Of a stretch of DNA of 5,304 nucleotides, positions 1 through 4,681 are shown in pieces. The DNA is taken from contig JAQGJF010000644.1 in assembly GCA_028290765.1 (NCBI GenBank), positions 1-5,304 of the forward strand, written 5' to 3'. Below the pieces are notes generated by a model that was not told where the DNA came from, did no database searches, and saw nothing but the letters and a program-made list of their open reading frames with translations. The translations under genes were made by a program, and so were the position numbers. The DNA comes from Tardiphaga sp. GTDB taxonomy: Bacteria > Pseudomonadota > Alphaproteobacteria > Rhizobiales > Xanthobacteraceae. Positions within the stretch are counted from its first letter, which is position 1, and each line of letters opens with the position of its first letter.

Positions 1-275
1 GCGCGCGCCATCGAGGTGGTGCCGCGCACATGCGGCTCGTCGTTGAATTCGGCCTTGAGCTTTTGCCCGGAGCCGCCGGTGCCGGTGCCCTGCGGGCATC
101 CGGTCTGCGCCATGAAGCCGTCGATGACGCGATGGAACACGATACCGTCGTAAAAGCCTTCGCGGACCAGTTCTTTGATCCGTGCCACATGGCCCGGCGC
201 CAGATCGGGCCGCATCTCGATGGTCACGGTTCCCTGGGTGGTCTCGAGGATCAAAGTGTTGTCGTTGTCAGCCAT
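1..275 (-). CDS. ppiB: Cytoplasmic cyclophilin-type peptidyl-prolyl cis-trans isomerase, C-terminus cut off by window edge
   Basis: This is a cyclophilin-family isomerase that speeds cis-trans rotation of Xaa-Pro bonds during protein folding. Only the first 91 residues lie in the window; no stop is reached before position 1. The protein begins MADNDNTLILETTQG and has no signal peptide, so it should act in the cytoplasm. The family signature FHRVIDGFMAQTG lies at residues 47-59, with the expected catalytic Arg at residue 49, followed by the Gly-rich GTGTGGSG loop (63-70) and the start of the TSMAR motif (87-91). The ATG at 273-275 is preceded by a purine-rich GAGAAGAGAG ribosome site. It starts inside the last 25 nt of the upstream gene, which suggests translational coupling. 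It is the last visible gene of the coaD-ppiA cluster and is paralogous to ppiA two genes upstream. The family is certain; the symbol is by analogy. Confidence 0.93.
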   Translation of the reverse strand, partial: MADNDNTLILETTQGTVTIEMRPDLAPGHVARIKELVREGFYDGIVFHRVIDGFMAQTGCPQGTGTGGSGQKLKAEFNDEPHVRGTTSMAR

Positions 276-697
276 GCTCTCTTCTCTATGGGTTTGGGTA
301 AGTTTCGGCGGTCGTCAAACCGGAAGCGGATGGGTTTTCCCGCGGCGGCGCCGCCCATGCCATCGGTAAATGGCATCGGGGTGCAGCGTTGCAATGTCTC
401 CATGACCGCGGTTCGGTAAAGAACGCTCTCGGTTTCGGTTGCCTCAGGTGACTCAAAGGTAATTTTCGGCTTGCCGAAGATCTGTCCGGTTCGGGTCAGC
501 ATGAACAGCACCGTAATCTGCATGCCGGGGTGCCCCTCCGGCAGTTTCGGCGGCTGCCAGCACTGCCGGATCCGTGCAAACAATTCGTCGATGTTGTCGA
601 CCCGGTTGATGGTGATGCCCCCGGCCGACATCAGATCGGTCGGGATGCTGCACGCCAGGATCAGCAAAGCAAAAATCCAAAACCAGCGGCGCGGCAT
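251..697 (-). CDS. Small exported protein resembling a lone TonB/TolA C-terminal domain (function unknown)
   Basis: The product has 148 residues. It opens with two Arg and a strongly hydrophobic stretch (residues 5-19), consistent with a signal peptide or membrane anchor. ILAC at 13-16 is a weak lipobox, so it could be a lipoprotein with Cys16; cleavage after MSA (23-25) is the alternative. The rest (about 30-130) reads like a TonB/TolA C-terminal fold: an early helix ending RQCWQPP (44-50), a strand MQITVLFMLTRTGQI, then AVMETLQRCTPMPF (97-110) and a closing strand KPIRFRF. Cys46 and Cys105 sit where TolA-type domains often carry a disulfide pair. There is no long linker helix as in true TolA. 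The ATG at 695-697 follows TGAGG, which overlaps the ppiA stop, so it is probably coupled to ppiA. Its 3' end overlaps ppiB by 25 nt in another frame. Domain assignment is by eye; the role is not known. Confidence 0.8.
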   Translation of the reverse strand: MPRRWFWIFALLILACSIPTDLMSAGGITINRVDNIDELFARIRQCWQPPKLPEGHPGMQITVLFMLTRTGQIFGKPKITFESPEATETESVLYRTAVMETLQRCTPMPFTDGMGGAAAGKPIRFRFDDRRNLPKPIEKRAWLTTTTL

Positions 698-706
698 GAC
701 GAAACC

Positions 707-1249
707 TCATTTGATATCGGAAGCCACCTGCACCTTCACCATCTTGTCGGGATCGACGACCGGTTCGCCGCGCTTGATCTTGTCGACCACATCCATGCCG
801 GACACCACTTCGCCCACCACCGTATACTTGCCGTTCAGCGACGAGCCGTCGGCGAACATGATGAAGAACTGCGAATTCGCCGAATTCGGTTCGCTGGAAC
901 GCGCCATGCCGACGATACCGCGCTTGAACGGCACGTTGGAGAACTCGGCGGGTACGTTGGGATATTTCGAGCCGCCGGTGCCGTTGAAATTCTTGCCGTC
1001 GCCGGTCTGCGCCATGAAGCCTTCGATGACGCGATGGAACGGCACGTTGTTGTAATAGCCCTCCCGCGCCAACAGCTTGATGCGCTCGGCATGCTGGGGC
1101 GCGATGTCGGGCCGCAGCTTGAAGATGACGCGACCCTTGGTGGTGTCGATCACGATGGCGTTGGCCTTGTCGAGACCGGCCGGAAGCGTTTGGGCCATTG
1201 CGGGGGCCGCGCAAATCAGCGCAGCGATCAGGCTGAGAATTCGGATCAT
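707..1249 (-). CDS. ppiA: Exported (periplasmic) cyclophilin-type peptidyl-prolyl cis-trans isomerase
   Basis: This is a complete 180-residue cyclophilin. Residues 1-19 form a classic Sec signal peptide (MIRI, a hydrophobic core, then APAMA before Gln20), so the enzyme should fold proteins in the periplasm. The catalytic domain spans about 30-178. FHRVIEGFMAQTG is at 71-83 with catalytic Arg73, then FNGTGGSKYPNVPAEF (88-103), GMARS (114-118), SANSQFFI (123-130) with the substrate-binding Gln-Phe-Phe, and the LNGKYTVVGEVVSGMDVVD segment (138-156). The length matches short bacterial single-domain cyclophilins plus a signal peptide. The ATG at 1247-1249 has a GGAG ribosome site five bases upstream. 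It lies 26 nt after coaD and 9 nt before the TolA-like gene, all on one strand. The symbol follows the E. coli convention for the periplasmic enzyme. Confidence 0.95.
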   Translation of the reverse strand: MIRILSLIAALICAAPAMAQTLPAGLDKANAIVIDTTKGRVIFKLRPDIAPQHAERIKLLAREGYYNNVPFHRVIEGFMAQTGDGKNFNGTGGSKYPNVPAEFSNVPFKRGIVGMARSSEPNSANSQFFIMFADGSSLNGKYTVVGEVVSGMDVVDKIKRGEPVVDPDKMVKVQVASDIK

Positions 1250-1270
1250 AAAAACTCCGGATCAGAGAAA

Positions 1271-1284
1271 GCCGGCTAGCCGGC
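1271..1284 (-). other. Perfect 14-bp palindrome over the coaD stop codon; possible weak attenuator or processing hairpin
   Basis: GCCGGCTAGCCGGC is its own reverse complement and contains the coaD TAG stop. In the minus-strand transcript it can fold as a five-pair GCCGG/CCGGC stem with a CTAG loop, followed by TTTCTCT just upstream of the ppiA ribosome site. The short stem and interrupted T-run make it a poor terminator. At most it might reduce readthrough or mark an RNA end between coaD and ppiA. Chance is possible in GC-rich DNA. Confidence 0.3.
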
Positions 1285-1773
1285 GAATTTGGTCTTGAGG
1301 TGTAAGGCAACCGACGGCGGAACGAAGGCCGAGACGTCGCCGCCCATGGCAGCGATCTGACGCACCAGTGTGGCGGTGATCGGGCGGACGTTCACCGACG
1401 CCGGTACGAATACCGTGTGCACGTCCGGCGCCATGGTTTCGTTCATGCCGGCGATTTGCATTTCGTAATCGAGGTCGGTGCCATCGCGCAGGCCGCGGAT
1501 CATGATGGTGGCACCGGCCTTCTGCGCCGCGGTGACCGTAAGGTTGTCGTAAGTCGTGCAACCGAAGGCGCAGCCGGCCGCGGACGCAATGGGGGCAAAC
1601 ACCGCCTCGGCCATATCGAGCCGCTCCTGCGTCGAAAACAGCGGCTTTTTTCCGGGATGAACGCCGATCGCGACGATCAGGCGGTCGCACAGGCCGACCG
1701 CGTGCCTGACCACATCGAGATGGCCATTGGTGACGGGATCGAATGAGCCGGGATAGAGCGCGATGCGGGGCAT
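1276..1773 (-). CDS. coaD: Phosphopantetheine adenylyltransferase (coenzyme A biosynthesis)
   Basis: This enzyme transfers AMP from ATP to 4'-phosphopantetheine, giving dephospho-CoA, the penultimate step of coenzyme A synthesis, in the cytoplasm. The 165-residue length is normal for the family. It starts [20 protein letters not shown]: the nucleotidyltransferase T/HxGH motif is TNGH at 15-18. Lys42 (HPGKKP, 39-44) and Arg93 ([10 protein letters not shown], 91-100) match conserved nucleotide and phosphate ligands of the family. The 133-150 segment [19 protein letters not shown] replaces the ISSxxVRE motif of enterobacterial enzymes, as is usual in rhizobia. The ATG at 1771-1773 is preceded very closely by GAGGG. 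It is the first gene of the minus-strand cluster with ppiA, a TolA-like gene and ppiB. Those partners have no obvious metabolic link to CoA, so the shared transcript is probably just housekeeping grouping. Confidence 0.97.
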   Translation of the reverse strand: MPRIALYPGSFDPVTNGHLDVVRHAVGLCDRLIVAIGVHPGKKPLFSTQERLDMAEAVFAPIASAAGCAFGCTTYDNLTVTAAQKAGATIMIRGLRDGTDLDYEMQIAGMNETMAPDVHTVFVPASVNVRPITATLVRQIAAMGGDVSAFVPPSVALHLKTKFAG

Positions 1774-1845
1774 GCCCTCGTCTACCGCGCTCCATGGGGA
1801 GCCGCAAGCCGACTTGGTTCCCGCCCCAATCGCTTTCCATGAAGT

Positions 1846-1873
1846 TCTTTATTTTTGGTGTCCCTCGAACCAA
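1846..1873 (-). promoter_or_regulatory. Weak sigma-70-like promoter candidate for the coaD cluster
   Basis: Read leftward, TTGGTT (1868-1873) and TAAAGA (1846-1851) are separated by 16 bases and lie about 73 bp before the coaD start. Each hexamer matches the consensus only partly. It lies in a locally AT-richer patch of an otherwise GC-rich region, which is the main reason for proposing it. There is no independent support. Confidence 0.2.
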
Positions 1874-1917
1874 TCCGGGGTGAGCGCGTCTACAGGGGGA
1901 GCGGGCGACGTATCTGA

Positions 1918-1989
1918 AAACATTGCACTTTCCGGCGCAATGTTTCGTCGCGCGGAAGCGGATGAAACAATTAAGGGGCGCGACGAAAC
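1918..1989. repeat. Two adjoining inverted repeats sharing four bases, in the divergent intergenic region
   Basis: The first repeat has perfect 9-bp arms, AAACATTGC (1918-1926) and GCAATGTTT (1937-1945), around a 10-base centre. The second has perfect 12-bp arms, GTTTCGTCGCGC (1942-1953) and GCGCGACGAAAC (1978-1989), around a 24-base centre. They share GTTT at 1942-1945, so full pairing of both at once is impossible. They could be operators for dimeric regulators, cruciform-like DNA, or competing hairpins in the leader of the rightward gene. The arms are seen directly; the function is unknown. Confidence 0.6.
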
Positions 1990-2066
1990 CACATTCGCCC
2001 GCCCACGAAGAACTCCTGAAACGGGCGCTACGTATTCAGACAGCAACGGGAAGCGACAAAACAGAT

Positions 2067-2113
2067 CGGGCCAAAAGGCCCAAATGCGAAACCGGGCCAA
2101 AAAGGCCCAAATG
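2067..2113 (+). repeat. Tandem duplication of a small hairpin (GGGCC-A4/5-GGCCC) in the leader of the secreted-protein gene
   Basis: A 26-base unit (2067-2092) is followed at once by a second copy of its first 20 bases carrying one extra A (2093-2113). Each copy contains GGGCC, a loop of four or five A, GGCCC, then AAATG. In RNA these would make two stable hairpins side by side, the second ending only eight bases before the AGGGG ribosome site at 2116-2120. Possible roles are control of translation or mRNA stability. Both AAATG copies contain ATG codons in the same frame (2084, 2111), a frame that differs from the downstream gene. Confidence 0.65.
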
Positions 2114-2126
2114 ACAGGGGACCGTC

Positions 2127-2384
2127 ATGATCAAGGCTCTTTCGGCAATTGCAATCGCGGCGTTCATCGCAGCCGCACTTACCATCCTGCCCGGCTTTGC
2201 CCCGCAGGTCGAAGCCAGCGTGCCCGTGGCTCTCGCCAAGGGTGATCGCCTGGATATCCGTCTGGTCGGCCGTAACTGCTCGGAGCAGGCTTGGCCGAAC
2301 TTCGAGGCCTCCTGCCTGCGTAACGCCGCCACCAAGACTCCCACCATCCGCGAAGCCCGGCTCGTAACCGCCGTTCGTCGCTGA
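2127..2384 (+). CDS. Small exported protein with C-x2-QxWPxxxxxC motif, function unknown
   Basis: The product has 85 residues. Residues 1-30 form a clear Sec signal peptide (MIKAL, a long Ala/Ile-rich core, then a VEA cleavage site before Ser31), leaving a mature chain of about 55 residues. That chain contains KGDRLDIRLVG (38-48), then CSEQAWPNFEASC (51-63), whose two Cys could form a disulfide, and a basic tail EARLVTAVRR. I recall similar short exported proteins with a KGDRL segment and a Cys/Trp-Pro/Cys core as common, uncharacterised proteins in Rhizobiales; their function is not known to me. The ATG at 2127-2129 has an AGGGG ribosome site six bases upstream. The gene stands alone, with a structured leader before it and a terminator after it, so it is probably monocistronic and may be regulated after transcription. 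Confidence 0.82.
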   Translation: MIKALSAIAIAAFIAAALTILPGFAPQVEASVPVALAKGDRLDIRLVGRNCSEQAWPNFEASCLRNAATKTPTIREARLVTAVRR

Positions 2385-2394
2385 GCCTACCGAA

Positions 2395-2430
2395 ATACCT
2401 TCCAAGATACCTGACAAGATACCTGCCAAG
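2395..2430. repeat. Three tandem 12-bp repeats (ATACCTnnCAAG) after the small secreted-protein gene
   Basis: Three adjoining units, ATACCTTCCAAG, ATACCTGACAAG and ATACCTGCCAAG, differ only at positions 7-8. A decayed fourth unit (ATAAACTTCAAA, 2431-2442) may follow. They start ten bases after the stop codon and lie before the terminator, so they would be transcribed in the 3' untranslated region. No function is evident; this could be a minisatellite produced by replication slippage. Confidence 0.75.
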
Positions 2431-2452
2431 ATAAACTTCAAAGTTTGCTCTT

Positions 2453-2490
2453 ATCGAAGCCCTCGGGATGCCCCCTGAGGGCTTTTCGAT
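2453..2490 (+). terminator. Rho-independent terminator of the small secreted-protein gene
   Basis: GCCCTC (2459-2464) pairs with GAGGGC (2477-2482), extended inward by one G-T wobble and two G-C pairs. The 3' arm is followed directly by TTTT (2483-2486). An outer ATCGAA/TTCGAT pair (2453-2458 with 2485-2490) extends the stem across a two-base bulge. It lies about 70 nt downstream of the stop codon at 2384 and in the right orientation. The T-run is short but the stem is strong. Confidence 0.75.
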
Positions 2491-2694
2491 TCCAGTGGTG
2501 TAACGGAGCCGAGGTTCGCGAAATAGCCTGCCTCGGGTTCGGCGTACTTCCGGATGACGGTCAGATGTGGGGGACACCGGGCACCGCCCGGACAAATCCC
2601 ATAGTAATTTGCGGCGCAGAGTCGCAGACTGGGGAGGCATCGCGTCCAGTCCGACTGCGGGGTTGCGGTCGGCGCGACAGCCTCGGGGGCGCCA
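2491..2694 (+). other. kup upstream region / possible leader
   Basis: No gene is evident between the terminator and the kup start. The region should hold the kup promoter. I see a perfect six-pair hairpin CCGGGC-ACC-GCCCGG (2577-2591) and an AT-richer patch with TAGTAA (2602-2607) but no well-placed -35 partner. A strong ribosome-site-like GGGGAGG (2631-2637) is not followed by an in-frame ATG, GTG or TTG at normal distance. The codon frame of kup stays open back to a stop at 2605-2607. Confidence 0.4.
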
Positions 2695-4602
2695 GTGACT
2701 GCCATTCCAACCGGGGCTCCGGGCCGCTCAAGCGCCATTCCAATTACGGCGACGGTCGGGGCGCTTGGCGTCGTCTATGGCGACATCGGAACCAGTCCCC
2801 TGTATGCGCTCAAGGAGGCCGCCAAGGCCGCCGCCCATGGCGGTCCGCTAAGCCACGATGCAACCCTCGGCGTGGTCTCACTGATCCTGTGGGCGCTGAT
2901 CCTGATCATTTCGCTGAAATACGCATGGCTGATCCTGCGCGCCGACAACCGCGGTGAAGGCGGCATTGTCGCGCTGCTGGCCCTGCTCTCCGCCAGGAAC
3001 GCAAAACCCGGAACATGGCGGGCGCAACTCCTGATCGTCGGGCTTGTCGGTGCCGCCCTGCTCTATGGCGACGGCGCCATCACGCCGGCGATCTCGGTAC
3101 TCAGCGCCATCGAAGGATTGAAGGTCGACGCGCCGTCGCTGGCCCCCGCCGTGGTGCCGCTGACCATCGTCATCCTGATCGGGCTGTTTGTGGTGCAGAA
3201 AAAAGGCGCCGGCTTCATCGGCGGAATCTTCGGGCCGGTGATGCTGGGGTGGTTTGCCGTCCTCGCTCTGCTCGGAATCCACGGCATTATCCAGTCACCC
3301 CGCGTCCTGGCGGCGTTAAGCCCGCTCTACGCTTTTGAATTTCTCATTCACCAGGACTTTCACGTCTCGTTTGCCATTCTCGGCGCCGCGTTTCTCGCGG
3401 TGACCGGCGGCGAAGCGATGTATGCCGATATGGGGCATTTCGGCCGGATACCGATCCGGCTGGCCTGGTTCGTGATCGCGCTTCCTGCTCTCGTGCTCAA
3501 CTATTTCGGCCAGGCCGCATTGCTGATCACCGATCCCTCAGCGATCGACAATCCGTTCTACCAACTCGCGCCGGACTGGCTGCATTATCCGCTGGTCGCC
3601 TTCGCCACCCTCGCCACCGTCATCGCCTCGCAGGCGATCATTTCCGGGGTGTTTTCGCTGACTCAGCAGTCGATCCAGCTCGGCTTCCTGCCGCGGATGC
3701 AGATCCGCCACACCACCAGCCATGCCATGGGCCAGATCTACGTGCCGCTGGTGAACTGGCTGCTGGCGGCGGCAACGCTGGGCGCCGTGGTCGGCTTCGG
3801 CACCTCGGACGCGCTCGCCGGCGCCTACGGCATCGCGGTGTCGCTGCTGATGGCGATCACCACGCTGCTGGCCGCCCTGGTGGCGATCCAGTGGGGCTAT
3901 CCGCCAATCCTGGTGATCGCGGTCAACGGCTTCTTCTTCGTGATCGACGCCATCTTCTTCGCGGCGAACTCGACGAAACTGTTCGAGGGCGGCTGGTTTC
4001 CGCTGCTGCTGGCGGCTGTCGTCGCCTTCCTGATGCTGACCTGGCGCAGCGGCGTCAGGCTGGTCGAAAGAGCCCGCGGCAAGTTGCGGCAGCCGGAGGA
4101 AGACCTGATCGAGACCGCCATCACCAAATGCCAGGGGCGGCTCGACGGCACCGCGGTGTTCCTGGCCTCCGCCGCCAAAGGCGTGCCGCTCGCCTTGACG
4201 CAATTCGTCAAGCACAACCACGTCCTGCACCAGCGGGTGGTGCTGGTCACGGTGCTGATCGAAGAACAACCGCGCATCGCCGATGAGGATCGCGCCGAGG
4301 TGATCGAGGTCATTCCGGGCATCACCCGCGTCATCCTGCATTACGGCTTCATGCAGTATCCCACGATCTACGAGGGCCTCCGGCTGGCCTGCAGCCAGGG
4401 CAAGCTGCCCGGCATCGACCTCACCGACATCACCTATTACATCGGCCGCGAGACCATCATTCCCAGCGAGGATATCCCGGGCATGTGGGTGTGGCGCGAA
4501 ACCCTGTTCGCGTTCCTGCAGCGCAACGCCGAACGCTCCGCCGCATTCTTCGGGGTGCCGACCGGACAGGTTGTCGAGTTCGGCACCGAGATCGAGATTT
4601 AA
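2695..4602 (+). CDS. kup: Kup-family low-affinity potassium uptake protein
   Basis: Kup/KUP/HAK proteins import potassium with protons across the inner membrane. The 635-residue length is typical of the family. About twelve hydrophobic segments occupy residues 20-450, followed by a cytoplasmic domain (about 450-635). Family hallmarks are YGDIGTSPLYALKE (28-41, with the conserved Asp30), LLYGDGAITPAISVLSA (122-138), TGGEAMYADMGHFG (237-250), LNYFGQ (268-273), SGVFSLTQQSIQLGFLPR (317-334) and GQIYVPLVNW (346-355). The C-terminal part has the usual GTAVFLAS, KHNHVLHQRVVLVTV and TYYIGRETIIP elements. The start is taken as GTG at 2695: no in-frame ATG lies between it and the stop at 2605, a GGGGG stretch sits five bases before it, and the short hydrophilic N-terminus fits the family. 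A start further downstream would remove part of the first membrane segment. It is monocistronic and convergent with gyrA. Rhizobia often carry several kup copies, so this could be any paralog. Confidence 0.96.
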   Translation: MTAIPTGAPGRSSAIPITATVGALGVVYGDIGTSPLYALKEAAKAAAHGGPLSHDATLGVVSLILWALILIISLKYAWLILRADNRGEGGIVALLALLSARNAKPGTWRAQLLIVGLVGAALLYGDGAITPAISVLSAIEGLKVDAPSLAPAVVPLTIVILIGLFVVQKKGAGFIGGIFGPVMLGWFAVLALLGIHGIIQSPRVLAALSPLYAFEFLIHQDFHVSFAILGAAFLAVTGGEAMYADMGHFGRIPIRLAWFVIALPALVLNYFGQAALLITDPSAIDNPFYQLAPDWLHYPLVAFATLATVIASQAIISGVFSLTQQSIQLGFLPRMQIRHTTSHAMGQIYVPLVNWLLAAATLGAVVGFGTSDALAGAYGIAVSLLMAITTLLAALVAIQWGYPPILVIAVNGFFFVIDAIFFAANSTKLFEGGWFPLLLAAVVAFLMLTWRSGVRLVERARGKLRQPEEDLIETAITKCQGRLDGTAVFLASAAKGVPLALTQFVKHNHVLHQRVVLVTVLIEEQPRIADEDRAEVIEVIPGITRVILHYGFMQYPTIYEGLRLACSQGKLPGIDLTDITYYIGRETIIPSEDIPGMWVWRETLFAFLQRNAERSAAFFGVPTGQVVEFGTEIEI

Positions 4603-4605
4603 GCG

Positions 4606-4679
4606 GGCGAATAGCGGATAGGGAGTAGCGAACAGTCACGGCTCACGTTCTATCCGCTACTCACTACTGCCTATTCGCC
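4606..4679. repeat. Imperfect long palindrome of GCGAATAG / GAGTAGCG words between kup and gyrA
   Basis: GGCGAATAG (4606-4614) pairs perfectly with CTATTCGCC (4671-4679). An inner arm, 4623-4635 against 4650-4662, pairs at 11 of 13 positions (GAGTAGCG plus a diverged AACAG, against CTATCCGCTACTC), leaving a 14-base loop. The linking segment pairs poorly except for a TAG/CTA triplet. It begins four bases after the kup stop and ends two bases before the gyrA stop codon. Such stop-to-stop placement and modular words are typical of dispersed intergenic palindromes in Bradyrhizobium-type genomes (recalled, not checked). It may serve as a two-way transcription barrier or RNA 3'-end stabiliser for the convergent genes. 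Confidence 0.75.
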
Positions 4680-4681
4680 GC

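Larger units (their letters stand above)
1774..2126. other. Divergent intergenic region between coaD and the small secreted-protein gene
   Basis: This 353-bp region separates coaD (leftward) from the 85-residue exported protein (rightward). I find no convincing gene in it: the open frames present lack family resemblance and good ribosome sites. It holds a weak leftward promoter candidate, two adjoining inverted repeats (1918-1989), a tandemly duplicated GGGCC/GGCCC hairpin (2067-2113) and the AGGGG ribosome site (2116-2120) of the rightward gene. It must contain the promoters of both transcripts, but neither is obvious from consensus matching. Confidence 0.7.

Noticed and set aside
453..1310. 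Long leftward open frame (285 codons) covering ppiA and the TolA-like gene
   Set aside because: It is the +1 shadow of ppiA: very Arg-rich with low-complexity stretches, and it contradicts two genes with clear signal peptides and motifs.
1..1773. Conserved coaD-cyclophilin cluster as a new functional system
   Set aside because: The genes are housekeeping, and close linkage of coaD with cyclophilin genes is, as I recall, common in the Bradyrhizobium group. No sign of a dedicated new pathway is visible apart from the TolA-like gene noted separately.
1954..1990. EcfG-type general stress promoter (GGAAC plus GTT spacing) before the secreted-protein gene
   Set aside because: GGAAGC at 1954 does not match GGAAC and no correctly spaced GTT follows.
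1849..2100. Leftward 83-codon open frame directly upstream of coaD
   Set aside because: Its composition looks random, it spans both repeat structures, it has no recognisable domain, and no good ribosome site precedes its ATG.
1763..2245. Rightward 160-codon open frame across the divergent intergenic region
   Set aside because: It starts inside coaD on the opposite strand, runs through the hairpins and into the secreted-protein gene in another frame, and has no family resemblance. The frame is open because of high GC content.
2433..2446. AAACTT-CA-AAGTTT inverted repeat as part of the terminator
   Set aside because: It is a short AT-rich hairpin with a two-base loop that would not fold stably. 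The GC-rich hairpin just after it explains termination better.
2577..2591. CCGGGC-ACC-GCCCGG hairpin upstream of kup as a terminator or riboswitch
   Set aside because: No T-run follows it, and I cannot fit it to any known potassium or nucleotide riboswitch. It is kept only as a note in the kup upstream region.
3538..4341. Leftward 267-codon open frame antisense to kup
   Set aside because: It is rich in Asp, His, Gln and Arg, as expected for the antisense of a GC-rich membrane protein gene. Kup in this region is fully supported by motifs.
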